The notes: generated by a model not told the origin, from the sequence alone. A stretch of 64,000 nucleotides of DNA from Nocardioides marinus (GCA_019801415.1 JAHVJD010000002.1:1-64000); one strand, 5' to 3'; numbered from the stretch's first letter, positions 1-9,345 are shown. Program-made: numbers and translations.

Positions 1-68
1 CCGACAAGCACATCAACCTGCCGCAGCTTCTGAACTATTTCCTCAGGCTTGTGTCGCTTGTTCGCCAT
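1..68 (-). CDS. IS3-family transposase OrfA, N-terminal 22 residues (runs off window)
   Basis: The minus strand encodes MANKRHKPEEIVQKLRQVDV from an ATG at 66-68, preceded by an AGGA-type ribosome site. This matches the conserved start of IS3-family OrfA proteins, which are helix-turn-helix DNA-binding proteins normally fused to OrfB by programmed frameshifting. Only 22 codons are visible, so it cannot be judged whether the element is still active. Confidence 0.7.
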   Translation of the reverse strand, partial: MANKRHKPEEIVQKLRQVDVLV

Positions 69-124
69 TCTCAGTCCTCCGTTTCCTAAACATAACGGTG
101 GGCCAATTCAGATGGGGCACTCCA
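1..124 (-). mobile_element. IS3-family insertion sequence, one terminal part
   Basis: The left edge carries the start of a transposase OrfA on the minus strand. A short leader precedes it and ends near position 124 in a TG...CA type terminus: read on the minus strand, the end begins TGGAGTGCCCCATCTGAATT. The recombinase reading frame resumes right after this point, so I place the boundary at about 124. The other end and the target duplication lie outside the window. Family assignment rests on the OrfA N-terminus and the TG terminus; the exact boundary is inferred. Confidence 0.65.
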
Positions 125-383
125 GGAGCATATCGGCAAGAGACGGGCTCAACGGCTTGTTGCCGAGGTCAGAAAAAAGATCGGAGCCGAGGACTTTGTG
201 ATTCACGGCTGGCGCTACACAGCTGCAAAAAAGCTGGCGGAGGCCGGATGCTCTGACACGGAGATACAATCCGTGACCGGTCACAAATCCTTGGAGATGG
301 TGAAGAAGTACCGCCAGCAAGCGAGGCAAAAGCAGCTTTCGAAGACCGCGCAGCTACGCAGGAACAGAACAAAAACGGAATGA
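125..383 (+). pseudogene. Tyrosine recombinase (integrase), C-terminal fragment cut by IS element
   Basis: From the IS boundary an open frame reads QEHIGKRRAQRLVAEVRKKI and continues to TGA at 381-383. It holds the second half of a phage-type integrase catalytic domain: the H-x-x-R box in HGWRYTAA, then GHKSLEMVKKY, whose His and final Tyr match the active-site His and nucleophile. The N-terminal arm-binding and core-binding domains and the first catalytic Arg are missing because of the insertion, so the fragment should be inactive. It points at the 3' end of tRNA-Leu about 100 bp away, the usual layout of an integrase beside its attachment site. Note that the only internal start is a GTG at 198. 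Confidence 0.8.
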
Positions 384-479
384 GAACAGATCCTAGAGTG
401 TAAAACAAAGTGTAAAACACTCCGAGCACACGTCGAAGGACGGCCCAACATAAGCGGAATTTTTCGATTAAAAACAAGG

Positions 480-564
480 TGGTGCGGGTGAAGGGACTTG
501 AACCCCCACGCCTCGCGGCGCCAGAACCTAAATCTGGTGCGTCTACCAATTCCGCCACACCCGC
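480..564 (-). tRNA. tRNA-Leu (anticodon TAG)
   Basis: On the minus strand a GCGGGTG/CACCCGC acceptor stem encloses a D-loop with GGTAGACGC, an anticodon stem CCAGA/TCTGG around TTTAGGT (anticodon TAG), a class II variable arm (GCGCCGCGAGGCGT) and a T-arm GGGGGTTCAAGTCCC. Discriminator A and an encoded CCA follow (480-482). It decodes CTA codons. The 3' end faces the truncated integrase, so the 3' part of this gene is the probable attachment site of the lost element. The stretch from 565 to 799 shows no gene. Confidence 0.97.
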
Positions 565-799
565 ACGTATCGCAGCAGCCCTGGCCGCCACATGCCGCGC
601 TCAATAGCAAAGCTTTCAGGCGGATGCGAGAGGAAAAGACACTCTTTCTGGAACCATAGTGAACAGTGCATTTACGCAACAAACTCTATCAAAACCGACG
701 TTCATGCGCGGCTTTTCGCTCAAAAGCACTGGGCCTCCATTCTCCTAATGCCGTAGTGTCGGGGAAAAGTCTGAGGCAGACAAAGCGAGCACAACAATA

Positions 800-1318
800 A
801 TGAAACCGTTTGACAGCGCTGCCCTGCGCGCAAGGGCAGCGATCAATTCACGCGTGCAAACTCGTCGCCTGCTCCAAGGGCGACAGACCGTTACTCTTCT
901 GCAGGGCGCGCGGGTCGAAACCGCTACTGGGCCATGCCCGGTCGAAACCCTTGAGGCCGGAGATCAGCTGGTCACGCGAACCGGCGGGCTTGCCGAGATT
1001 GTTGCCGTACGATCCCGCAAGGCAATGATTCAGACGGTGCGGGTGTCCGGCCACGCATCCGCCAACGGCTCAAGCCAGGTTGTGCCTTGGGATCAGCGTA
1101 TCTTGGTGCGCGACCGGCTCGCGCAAGTGATGTTCGGCCAGCCCCAAGCGGTCGTTCCCGCCTACGAATTGGTCGATGGCGTGACCGTCTGCGACCTCGG
1201 GATGCAGATGGCCAACCTGGTGATCCTGGAATTCGCCCGCCCCCATGTGATTTACGCCAATGGGCTGGAGTTGGCAGCCGCCGCAGTGCCGGAGGAAAGC
1301 CTCCGCCCTGCAGCGTGA
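800..1318 (+). CDS. Hint-domain protein (Hint_2 type), degenerate nucleophile
   Basis: A 172-residue protein with a Hedgehog/intein-like (Hint_2) fold covering roughly residues 30-150. Recognisable parts are the opening strand with a G-x-x-V-x-T-x-x-G pattern, the ETLEAGDQLVTRTGG turn, and the block SSQVVPWDQRILVRDRLAQ, where families usually have an S-P-x-H-R box. Typical members begin the domain with Cys; here that position reads VTLLQGARV, so the splicing/cleavage Cys seems absent, and the usual His is replaced by Asp in PWDQR. It may therefore be a structural or regulatory remnant of the fold. Hint_2 proteins are abundant in Roseobacter genomes and mostly uncharacterised. The 3' end is 9 bp from the convergent nnrD. 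Confidence 0.65.
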   Translation: MKPFDSAALRARAAINSRVQTRRLLQGRQTVTLLQGARVETATGPCPVETLEAGDQLVTRTGGLAEIVAVRSRKAMIQTVRVSGHASANGSSQVVPWDQRILVRDRLAQVMFGQPQAVVPAYELVDGVTVCDLGMQMANLVILEFARPHVIYANGLELAAAAVPEESLRPAA

Positions 1319-1327
1319 CCTCAGCGG

Positions 1328-2221
1328 TTAAAGGCCCATCTGCCGGAACACCGTCGGGATCTGTTCCGGCAAGTCCTCGGAGATCAAGCCAGGGCCGAAG
1401 CTGCGCGCACATTCGACATGAATATAGGCGGCGCTGCTTGCAGCCTCCATCGGCTCAAATCCACGCGCCAACAATCCTGCGATAAAGCCTGACAACACAT
1501 CCCCGGACCCGGCCGTCGCCAGCCACGGCGCGGCCCGAGCGCCCGTCGCTGCGTTCACAGCGCAACGCCCATCTGGCGCGGCAATCACTGTTTCTGCACC
1601 CTTGAGCAGCACAACACAGCCGGCCCGACTGGCGGCCTCACGGGTCACCTCGATCTTGAGCGCACGGAAGACGTCATCCGCGTTGCCATCAAGCCTTTCC
1701 GCCAAATCAGGGAAGAGTTTGGAAAATTCTCCCCCATGCGGCGTCAGCACGCATCCCTCATGCAGTATCTGAAAAAGCGCGTCCGGCTTGAGTTCAAACC
1801 GCGTCAGCGCGTCCGCATCCAGAACCGTTGCCCGTTTTTCCTTCAGTACCGCCATCACCAGCGCTTGGGTATCGGCACCGCGCCCAAGACCCGGGCCCAG
1901 GCAGACGGCATTGAAGCGCTTGTCCTCCAGCAGCTCGCTGACGCCATGCGCGCCGTCGATCTGCTGCAGCATGATCGCGGTGAGGTTGGCCGCGTTTTCC
2001 AGCATGGCCGAGCGCGGCGAGCCAACCGTGACCAGCCCGGCTCCAATTCGCAATGCCGCGCGGGCAGCCAGCCGGGCCGCCCCAGACTTCCCGTGACCAC
2101 CCGACAGCACCAAGGCATGCCCATGAGAGTATTTGTGCCCGACAAGCTTCTGAAGGTCCGGCAAATTTTCTTGTTCGATAGGCTGCATCACGGCTCCGAG
2201 ATTCGACTGTGTTTCAGTCAT
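1328..2221 (-). CDS. nnrD: ADP/ATP-dependent (S)-NAD(P)H-hydrate dehydratase
   Basis: Repairs hydrated NADH/NADPH by dehydrating the S-epimer with phosphate cleavage from ADP or ATP. The 297-residue protein has the ribokinase-like carbohydrate kinase fold: GHALVLSGGHGKSGAARLA near residue 40, VLTPHGGEF in the middle, and the catalytic GSGDVLSGFIAGLLARG box near residue 237. In E. coli dehydratase and epimerase are one fused protein (YjeF/Nnr); here they are two genes overlapping by 4 bp (ATGA), so translation is probably coupled. Confidence 0.85.
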   Translation of the reverse strand: MTETQSNLGAVMQPIEQENLPDLQKLVGHKYSHGHALVLSGGHGKSGAARLAARAALRIGAGLVTVGSPRSAMLENAANLTAIMLQQIDGAHGVSELLEDKRFNAVCLGPGLGRGADTQALVMAVLKEKRATVLDADALTRFELKPDALFQILHEGCVLTPHGGEFSKLFPDLAERLDGNADDVFRALKIEVTREAASRAGCVVLLKGAETVIAAPDGRCAVNAATGARAAPWLATAGSGDVLSGFIAGLLARGFEPMEAASSAAYIHVECARSFGPGLISEDLPEQIPTVFRQMGL

Positions 2222-2910
2222 AATCCAATATCTTTCACAATTACCTTACCGCAGAACTCTGGCCCTGCGCCCGTCAGATGGCCGATTTTCGCCTCGTGAA
2301 AGGTGACCGTCAGATCCGCGGCCAATGCACCGAAGTTCGCGCCATCGTCGCTTCCGATCCCGCTTGGCAAGTCTACTGCAACAATAGTGAAACGGGACAA
2401 GGCGCCCCACATCCGTTGCATTTCACACGGCAACTCACGACTGATACCGATACCGAACAAGGCATCAATCACCAAGGGCGGCGTCCCCGCCAAACGGTCA
2501 ACGGCATCTTGAATTGCCGAACCACTCCAACTTTGAACCGCTCCCGACTTGGCCAGGCTTGCATAGTTCACGCGCGCGTCGTGGGGTAATGCCGCCGGGT
2601 CCCCGTAAAGGAAAACCTCGACGGCAAACCCGCGCGCCCGAAGGAGACGCGCCACCACAAAACCGTCGCCGCCATTGTTGCCCGGCCCGCAGAGAACCAC
2701 TGCCTGACACGCGGGCCCGGTTTCGTCCGAATGCGCGGGGCCAGCAGACGATCTGTCGTCGCGCCCGTCGAAGACGGTCGGCCACTCCTCGAAAATGGCC
2801 GCCACAACGCCCCGGCCAGCCCGCTCCATCAGCTCCAGACCGTTCACCGCGCCGGAGGCGATTGCGGCTTGTTCCAAGGCGCGCATCTGGGACGCAGTCA
2901 GTGGCGCCAT
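2218..2910 (-). CDS. nnrE: NAD(P)H-hydrate epimerase
   Basis: Interconverts R- and S-hydrated NAD(P)H so that the downstream dehydratase can repair both forms. The YjeF_N signature is clear: ELMERAGRGVV near the start, GPGNNGGDGFVVARLL at about residue 75, and VVAVDLPSGIGSDDG, containing the conserved catalytic Asp region. At 230 residues it is of normal length for the stand-alone enzyme. A GTG codon directly precedes the chosen ATG and could also start the protein. It is first in a two-gene unit with nnrD and is divergent from glnB. Confidence 0.85.
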   Translation of the reverse strand: MAPLTASQMRALEQAAIASGAVNGLELMERAGRGVVAAIFEEWPTVFDGRDDRSSAGPAHSDETGPACQAVVLCGPGNNGGDGFVVARLLRARGFAVEVFLYGDPAALPHDARVNYASLAKSGAVQSWSGSAIQDAVDRLAGTPPLVIDALFGIGISRELPCEMQRMWGALSRFTIVAVDLPSGIGSDDGANFGALAADLTVTFHEAKIGHLTGAGPEFCGKVIVKDIGL

Positions 2911-3071
2911 CACGTTTTACTCCCGCGAGTTTCAACTCTGCACATTTTTAAATCGCTTCGCCTAATTTTTAATCACAGCGGTTCAAAAACTGCCCACTAT
3001 TGCCGCAGCTCCCCAGCCGCGCATTGCTGACATCATCTAGAAATGAAATGACGTCCTCAACAAGCTTGTGA

Positions 3072-3422
<351 letters not shown>

Positions 3423-3466
3423 CGCACCCAAAATTCTAACTGTTTCTCTATAAAAGGACCGAGGGA

Positions 3467-4873
3467 ATGAGCGCAGACGCAGTTCTCAAGACACTCAAGG
3501 ACGAAGACATCGCCTATGTCGACATCCGCTTTACCGACGTGCGTGGCAAGCTGCAGCACGTGACGGTGGACGTCGATCTGGTCGACGAGGACTTCCTGGA
3601 AGAGGGCTTCATGTTCGACGGCTCCTCGATCGCTGGCTGGAAGTCGATCGAAAACTCCGACATGAAGCTGATCCCGGACACCAACTCCGCCTACGTGGAT
3701 CCCTTCTACGCCGAGAAGACCCTGTGTCTGCATTGCTCGATTGTCGAACCCGACACCGGCGAAGCCTATGAGCGCGACCCGCGCGGCACCGCCGAAAAGG
3801 CCGAGGCTTACCTGAAATCCTCCGGCATCGGCGACGTGGCTTACATGGGCCCCGAGGCTGAATTCTTCCTGTTCGACGACGTGCGTTACTCCAACACCAT
3901 CAACAAGGTGTCCTACGAGGTCGACGCAACCGACGGTTCCTGGAACACCGACGCCGAGTTCGAAATGGGCAACATGGGCCATCGCCCGGGCCTGAAGGGC
4001 GGCTACTTCCCGGTCAACCCCACCGACGAAGCCCAGGACCTGCGCTCCGAAATGCTCTCGACCATGAAGCGTCTGGGCATGAAGGTCGACAAGCACCACC
4101 ACGAGGTGGCCTCGTGCCAGCACGAGCTGGGTCTGATCTTTGACACGCTGACCAAGCAGGCCGACGAGCTGCAGAAGTACAAATACGTGATCCACAACGT
4201 GGCCCACGCCTACGGTAAATCCGCCACCTTCATGCCCAAGCCGATCTACGGTGACAACGGCACCGGCATGCACGTCAACATGTCGATCTGGAAAGACGGC
4301 AAGCCGCTGTTTGCAGGCGACAAATACGCTGATCTGTCGGACGAGGCCCTGTGGTTCATCGGCGGCATCCTGAAGCACGCCAAGACCCTGAACGCCTTCA
4401 CCAACCCCTCGACCAACTCCTACAAGCGTCTGGTCCCCGGTTTCGAAGCCCCCGTTCTGCGCGCCTACTCCGCTCGCAACCGCTCCGGCTGTGTTCGTAT
4501 TCCGTGGACCGAAAGCCCGAAAGCCAAGCGCGTCGAGGCGCGTTTCCCCGACCCGTCCGCAAACCCCTACCTGTGCTTTGCCGCGCTGCTGATGGCCGGC
4601 CTGGACGGCATCAAGAACAAGATCGATCCGGGCGAAGCCATGGACAAGAACCTGTACGATCTGCCGGCCGAAGAGCTGGAAGGCATCCCGACCGTCTGCG
4701 GCTCGCTGCGCGAAGCACTGGACGCCCTGGCCGCCGACCACGACTTCCTGCTGCAGGGCGACGTGTTCACCAAAGACCAGATCGACGGCTACATCGAGCT
4801 GAAGATGGAAGAGGTCTACAAGTACGAGCACACCCCGCACCCGGTTGAGTTCGGCATGTACTACAGCTGCTAA
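3467..4873 (+). CDS. glnA: Glutamine synthetase type I
   Basis: ATP-dependent condensation of ammonium and glutamate to glutamine; a cytoplasmic dodecamer. The 468-residue protein matches GSI-beta length. Visible signatures are [19 protein letters not shown] (N-terminal GS signature), [12 protein letters not shown] (metal-binding Glu), the ATP-binding region [19 protein letters not shown], the [19 protein letters not shown] active-site block, and [10 protein letters not shown] with Tyr397, the adenylylation site. A GAGGG ribosome site precedes the ATG. It is the second gene of glnBA and ends at a strong intrinsic terminator. Confidence 0.98.
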   Translation: MSADAVLKTLKDEDIAYVDIRFTDVRGKLQHVTVDVDLVDEDFLEEGFMFDGSSIAGWKSIENSDMKLIPDTNSAYVDPFYAEKTLCLHCSIVEPDTGEAYERDPRGTAEKAEAYLKSSGIGDVAYMGPEAEFFLFDDVRYSNTINKVSYEVDATDGSWNTDAEFEMGNMGHRPGLKGGYFPVNPTDEAQDLRSEMLSTMKRLGMKVDKHHHEVASCQHELGLIFDTLTKQADELQKYKYVIHNVAHAYGKSATFMPKPIYGDNGTGMHVNMSIWKDGKPLFAGDKYADLSDEALWFIGGILKHAKTLNAFTNPSTNSYKRLVPGFEAPVLRAYSARNRSGCVRIPWTESPKAKRVEARFPDPSANPYLCFAALLMAGLDGIKNKIDPGEAMDKNLYDLPAEELEGIPTVCGSLREALDALAADHDFLLQGDVFTKDQIDGYIELKMEEVYKYEHTPHPVEFGMYYSC

Positions 4874-4895
4874 GCCGCTGATTAGACTATGACTA

Positions 4896-4922
4896 AGGGC
4901 GCCCTTCGCGGCGCCCTTTTTC
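4896..4922 (+). terminator. Rho-independent terminator of glnBA
   Basis: Inverted repeat AGGGCGCC / GGCGCCCT around a six-base loop CTTCGC, followed by a run of T residues, 23 bp after the glnA stop codon. Confidence 0.9.
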
Positions 4923-5004
4923 GTGGCGCAATGACTGCACGGTTGATCCTTGCCACGGCTGCCGCTACTCAGGCCCGCTCGGACCCCAGCGCAGGAGCCT
5001 TATC

Positions 5005-6252
5005 ATGGCCATTCCCAACACCCTTGGCATCGACTTTGGCACCTCCAACTCCGCCGCGGGGATAGCGGTTGCGGGCCGCCCCTGGCTGGTCGAGATGGAA
5101 CCGGGTGAGCAGACATTGCCGACGGCGGTGTTCTTCGAGGAAGACAGTCGCGTCATGCGCATCGGCCACAGCGCCACCCGCGCCTTGATCAGCGGCGAGG
5201 AAGGCCGGTTCATGCGCGCGCTCAAAAGCCTGCTGGGCACCCCGCTTCTGCACGAGGAACGCCGTCTGGGCGGCGAGCGGATCAGCTTTGCCACCCTGAT
5301 CGCGCGCTTCCTGGCGGCAATGAAAACCCGCGCCGAGACGGCAACCCATATGGAGTTCACCCACGCGCTGTCCGGGCGGCCGGTGCGCTTTCACTCCAAG
5401 GATGACACCCGCAATGCACTGGCCGAAGCAGACCTGCGCGCCTGCTATCTGGAGGCCGGGTTTCATGACGTTCTGTTCATGTACGAACCCGAGGCCGCCC
5501 TGCGCGCGGCGGCACCTGCACCGGGGCTGGGACTGATTGTCGATATCGGCGGCGGCACTTCGGACTTCACCGCGTTCGAGCAAGGAGCGGATGGCGGCAC
5601 CCGGATCCTCGCCTCGCACGGGGTGCGGCTGGGCGGCACCGATTTCGACCGCCAGCTCAGCATTCAGCACGTGATGCCGCTGTTGGGGCGCGGCAGCCAG
5701 ATCCGCAACACCTTCGGGGGCGGCACCCTGCCAGCGCCCAACCGGCTGTTCAACGATCTGGCCACCTGGCAGATGATCCCGTTCCTCTATGCGCCGGAAA
5801 GCCGCCGCGCAGCGCGGGATCTGGCAGCCAACGCGGTGGAACCGGAGAAGCTCGCCCGGCTGGTCACCGTGCTGGAGGATGAGCTGGGCCATGAGCTGGC
5901 TTTTGCGGTGGAGCGCGGCAAGATCCGTTCCAATGGCGCAGACGGTGACGGCAGCATCGATTTGAAGCTGCTGCAGCGCGGGCTGTCGGTGCCGCTGGGC
6001 GAGCAGGCGATGAACGCGACGCTGGCAGAGCAGACCGCCGCCATCGGCGCCTGTGCCGAGGAAACTTTACAGCAGGCGGGCATCTCACCAGAGCAGGTCA
6101 CGCGCGTGGTGCTGGTGGGCGGCTCCTCGCTGCTGGCAGCCGTGCAGGCACAGATGCAGCAACTCTGCCCCACTGCCCGGCTGGAAACACAGAACGCGAT
6201 GACGGCAGTGGCGGACGGGTTGGCATTGGCGGCTGAAACCGCGTTCGCCTGA
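5005..6252 (+). CDS. Hsp70-family protein, YegD-like
   Basis: A 415-residue actin/Hsp70 ATPase-fold protein. The phosphate 1 loop is LGIDFGTSNSAAGIAV at residues 7-22, the phosphate 2 loop is LIVDIGGGTSDFTAFE near residue 178, and the adenosine motif is VVLVGGSSLLAAVQAQM near residue 370. It lacks the C-terminal peptide-binding domain and lid of DnaK, like E. coli YegD, so it is an ATPase of unknown client. It begins after the glnA terminator and is probably transcribed alone. Identification as the YegD group is by domain layout; the function is unknown. Confidence 0.8.
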   Translation: MAIPNTLGIDFGTSNSAAGIAVAGRPWLVEMEPGEQTLPTAVFFEEDSRVMRIGHSATRALISGEEGRFMRALKSLLGTPLLHEERRLGGERISFATLIARFLAAMKTRAETATHMEFTHALSGRPVRFHSKDDTRNALAEADLRACYLEAGFHDVLFMYEPEAALRAAAPAPGLGLIVDIGGGTSDFTAFEQGADGGTRILASHGVRLGGTDFDRQLSIQHVMPLLGRGSQIRNTFGGGTLPAPNRLFNDLATWQMIPFLYAPESRRAARDLAANAVEPEKLARLVTVLEDELGHELAFAVERGKIRSNGADGDGSIDLKLLQRGLSVPLGEQAMNATLAEQTAAIGACAEETLQQAGISPEQVTRVVLVGGSSLLAAVQAQMQQLCPTARLETQNAMTAVADGLALAAETAFA

Positions 6253-6361
6253 ACGCACCGGCGATTTCGCGCGGATGGGAACAAGCAGCCGGATTTCTCG
6301 TTAGACATGCGCGCCCGCCGCGTTAGGCTGGCCCGGATGTATCCCTGCTGAGAGTTTCCCA

Positions 6362-7156
6362 ATGCGTCGGCTGATTGCCCCTGCCCTGATTTCCGCCCTT
6401 CTTGCCTCCCCCGCCCTGGCCGCAACTTGCGGCAATACTTCCTCCGGGTTCAATGCCTGGAAACAGGATTTCAGCCGCGAGGCCAAGCGTGCAGGCGTCG
6501 GCAAGGCAGGACTGCAGGCGCTGGCCAGCGCCCAATACGCCAGCCGCACCATCGCCGCCGACCGCAATCAGAAGAGCTTCCGCTATTCGCTGGAGAAGTT
6601 CATGCAGGTCCGCGGCTCGGCCACCATTGTCGCGCAGGGCCGCAAGCGCAAGGCACGCAACGCCGATTTCTATGCCGCGCTTGAGCGCAAATACGGCGTC
6701 CCCGCGGGTGTACTGATCGCCATTCACGGCATGGAAACCGCCTTTGGCAACTACATGGGCGACAGCCAGGTGGTCTCGGCCATCGTGACGCTGACCTATG
6801 ATTGCCGCCGCTCCGACTTCTTCCGCCCGCATGCGCTGGGGGCGCTGAAGCTGGTCGACCAGGGCGCCATCACCGCCACCACCAAGGGTGCCAAGCACGG
6901 CGAGCTGGGCCATACCCAGTTTCTGCCCGGAAATGCGTTGCGTTATGGCGTCGACTGGAACCGCGACGGCCGGGTTGATTTCTACAACATGGGTGATGCG
7001 CTGGCCTCGACCGCGCATTTCCTGCGCCAGAAAGGCTGGAAACCGGGCAAGGGCTATCAACCCGGACAACCCAACTTCCGCATCCTCAAGGAATGGAACG
7101 CCGCGACTGTCTATCAGCAAGCCCTGGCCATCATGGGGCGACAGATCGACGGCTGA
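6362..7156 (+). CDS. Lytic murein transglycosylase, MltB family
   Basis: Cleaves peptidoglycan glycan strands to 1,6-anhydromuropeptides in the periplasm. It has a signal peptide ending in ALA-A (residues 1-21) and the MltB (SLT_2) core. The catalytic glutamate is Glu125 in AIHGMETAFGNYMG, followed by AIVTLTYDCRRSDFFRPHAL and the substrate-binding block GELGHTQFLPGNAL, then VDWNRDGRVDFYN. No lipobox is present, so this is a soluble MltB-like enzyme of 264 residues; the C-terminal peptidoglycan-binding domain of longer members is absent. Confidence 0.9.
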   Translation: MRRLIAPALISALLASPALAATCGNTSSGFNAWKQDFSREAKRAGVGKAGLQALASAQYASRTIAADRNQKSFRYSLEKFMQVRGSATIVAQGRKRKARNADFYAALERKYGVPAGVLIAIHGMETAFGNYMGDSQVVSAIVTLTYDCRRSDFFRPHALGALKLVDQGAITATTKGAKHGELGHTQFLPGNALRYGVDWNRDGRVDFYNMGDALASTAHFLRQKGWKPGKGYQPGQPNFRILKEWNAATVYQQALAIMGRQIDG

Positions 7157-7373
7157 CTCGAACAGCCAGGGGGAAAACAGTTTTTGCGATTCCCCGTCAC
7201 TGTAAACCTTGCGGCGCCAATGTGTCGGGCAACCGCCACAGTTGGGCCGCATTCGCCGATACATGGCGTCCGGCGTCCAGAATATTTATCGTAACTTCAA
7301 CCACTTAAACAATTTCACATTTCAATAAAAACTAGTTCGCATTTATGTTTAATGCTTCCGACTTCTGCCCAAC

Positions 7374-7389
7374 TTTGAACCCGTTCAAA
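7374..7389. promoter_or_regulatory. Palindrome TTTGAAC-CC-GTTCAAA upstream of gene at 7434
   Basis: A perfect 7-bp inverted repeat with a 2-bp centre lies 44 bp before the start codon of the following gene, inside a 277-bp AT-rich stretch (7157-7433) unlike its GC-rich surroundings. This is a plausible operator position; the cognate regulator is unknown. Confidence 0.35.
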
Positions 7390-7433
7390 TTTTATCGTTC
7401 TCCCAGCGGCACCTTGAATGGAGGAACCGAAAC

Positions 7434-8444
7434 ATGGCAGAGAACGCTGAATTCACAGGCAAACTGGGATTGGAAAGCCGGGACAACGCAACCCTCGGGG
7501 CAGCGGTTTCGGTCATCGTCGACTTGCTTGACGATTTCGGGCATCCAGCCGAAACGATGGAGGCCCGCGCGGAAAACACTGCCCGGCTGCTCTGCGATTC
7601 CTACCATGTAACCCTTCGCCTGCGGCGCGTCCCGCTGCGGCGCACCAGCCGCCTAGCAAGTCACATCATGCAGCCTACGGCGCTGCTGGACTTGTCTTTG
7701 ACGCCAGTGTTTCCCGACCATTGCGACCGCGAAATCAGTGAGCTTCTCTTGGCTGAAATGCTGCGCAGACTGATGGAAAACCTGGAGGCCACCTCCGTAG
7801 AATGGCAAGACGCGCCTGTGGTCCTGAGCTGCGAAGAGTTTCTCAGCGCCTTCACATCTTCACCTGCGCCGTGCCCTGCCTCCACCGTAGCGCCTTCAGC
7901 GGTGGTGCCCGCCATTACGCCGTTGGAAGCACAGGCAGCCGCCCCGGAAGGGCATGAAACGCCGACACCGAGGACGCAAAAAACTCTGCAACGCAAGGCG
8001 CAGCGGCCGCGCGGGCGCGCCTGCTTCGCTCCGATCGATCAGGCGGCACCGGCGCTCGATGCGCATTGCGACAGGGTTTTCCGGGCTGCCGGTATCAATC
8101 GCGGCGACTACAGCCTGCATCTTGCGGCGCAGCGGAAACGCGCGCAAAAGCGGAGCCGCGACGCCGTTCTGGCGGCCAATTTCCGGGCACAGGGCGAAGA
8201 TCAGACCCAACCCTCGCTGCGCAACCAACTAAAAACTGCGCCAAGCACGCTGCTGAATGGCAGCCGCATTTTGGCGGTTGCCGATGGCTGTGCGAACTGT
8301 TTGCAGCCATTGAAGCGCGCGACCCTCCGGTTCGGCGACATACGTCGCATGCAATTTGTGGGACACCTGCTGCTCGTCTCGGCCCTGCTTCTGTTTCTCG
8401 ACAGCGCCGGGACCGTTCAGGCCGCCCGTCCACTCTTGCCCTGA
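7434..8444 (+). CDS. Protein of unknown function with C-terminal hydrophobic segment
   Basis: I do not recognise this 336-residue protein. The N-terminal 140 residues look folded and acidic, with amphipathic helices (for example REISELLLAEMLRRLMENLE). Residues 145-190 form a Pro/Ala-rich low-complexity linker. A basic region rich in Arg/Lys follows (QRKAQRPRGRA, QRKRAQKRSR), and the end carries one hydrophobic stretch FVGHLLLVSALLLFLDSAG that may be a tail anchor. A GGAGG ribosome site precedes the ATG. The layout suggests a cytosolic domain tethered to the membrane by its C-terminus, which is inference only. Confidence 0.6.
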   Translation: MAENAEFTGKLGLESRDNATLGAAVSVIVDLLDDFGHPAETMEARAENTARLLCDSYHVTLRLRRVPLRRTSRLASHIMQPTALLDLSLTPVFPDHCDREISELLLAEMLRRLMENLEATSVEWQDAPVVLSCEEFLSAFTSSPAPCPASTVAPSAVVPAITPLEAQAAAPEGHETPTPRTQKTLQRKAQRPRGRACFAPIDQAAPALDAHCDRVFRAAGINRGDYSLHLAAQRKRAQKRSRDAVLAANFRAQGEDQTQPSLRNQLKTAPSTLLNGSRILAVADGCANCLQPLKRATLRFGDIRRMQFVGHLLLVSALLLFLDSAGTVQAARPLLP

Positions 8445-8479
8445 CAGGTGCAATTCAACTGGCCCGGACAGCTAGCGCC

Positions 8480-9253
8480 TCACGCGAGGTCTGCGCCAGC
8501 CGCCGCGGGCTTCCCCCATTGCCGCATCACGTCCGCTCGTGCCAAAACCCGCGTGTGGATAGAGAAGACGACCGCACGCGTTCGCGGCAGGCGCAGGATT
8601 GCCTGACGTTCGCTGCGCAGGTACAGCGCCTGATCTGGCCCGCTGTGCTGACGCGGTGCCGATTGGCTACGCGGCTGAAACAGCGTTGGATCCTCATACC
8701 AAAGGGCATTGAAGCGCCACAGCGGGCGCCCCGGCTGGACACCATCGAACAACCGCTGAACCCGCGCGGCGATCCCGGCATCATAGCTGTCCACCGGCAC
8801 ATGGATCGCGGTAAGTGGCTGCATGTATTTCTCAGCCAGCGTCCAGCTCGCCGGGAAACACAGAACCGCCCCAGTGAGGATATGCTCCGGCGAACCCGTC
8901 GGCTTCTCCAGAATGCAGAAGTCCTGCTGTGCGATGCGCCCCAGGCTGCCGAGCGGATCCTGCCAATCCAGCGCCACCCGCCGACCATCCTGGCGGATCA
9001 CCGCGCCATCCGCGACGGTCTCCCCAGCCGCGAGCACCATCTCCAGCAATTCCGTAGCCGCAGGCAGTGCCGAGGATGACATTTTCAGAACCTGATCCCG
9101 GCGATCGGCAAGCAAGCGTTCGCGTTCAGCGATCTGCGCTGAATAAGCCTCATCACGTTGGATCCAGTCCTCGGGTGCCAGCGGCTGAACGCCCGGCAAT
9201 TTACGCGCATTCAAAGGGTCATAGGGGATCGTGGTCTGAAGAATCGCAGTCAT
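8480..9253 (-). CDS. Heme-dependent oxidative N-demethylase (HODM)-like protein, DUF3445
   Basis: About 257 residues of the DUF3445 family, the heme-binding subunit type linked to oxidative N-demethylation of amines. Recognisable blocks are NARKLPGVQPL near the N-terminus, LDWQDPLGSLGRIAQQDFCI, LCFPASWTLAEKYMQPLTAI, FNALWYEDPTLF and the C-terminal LRSERQAILRLPRTRAVVFS. An ATG at 9251-9253 is chosen; the frame opens at an in-frame TTG two codons upstream. No reductase subunit gene is next to it. Given the sarcosine oxidase operon in the same window, a role in methylated amine use is possible but not shown by the context. Confidence 0.75.
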   Translation of the reverse strand: MTAILQTTIPYDPLNARKLPGVQPLAPEDWIQRDEAYSAQIAERERLLADRRDQVLKMSSSALPAATELLEMVLAAGETVADGAVIRQDGRRVALDWQDPLGSLGRIAQQDFCILEKPTGSPEHILTGAVLCFPASWTLAEKYMQPLTAIHVPVDSYDAGIAARVQRLFDGVQPGRPLWRFNALWYEDPTLFQPRSQSAPRQHSGPDQALYLRSERQAILRLPRTRAVVFSIHTRVLARADVMRQWGKPAAAGADLA

Positions 9254-9345
9254 CCCCAAGGGGTAGCAGCTGCCATGGCTTTTGCCACATGCAAAATCGC
9301 GTCAAGCCCCGCAAGAGCGCACCGTCGCGGTCTACAAGCTGTGCT

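Noticed and set aside
2990-3020. Possible sigma-54 type promoter before glnB
   Set aside because: The nearest match (TGCCC-x-x-x-x-TTGCC) has wrong spacing and missing conserved bases, so it is not supported.
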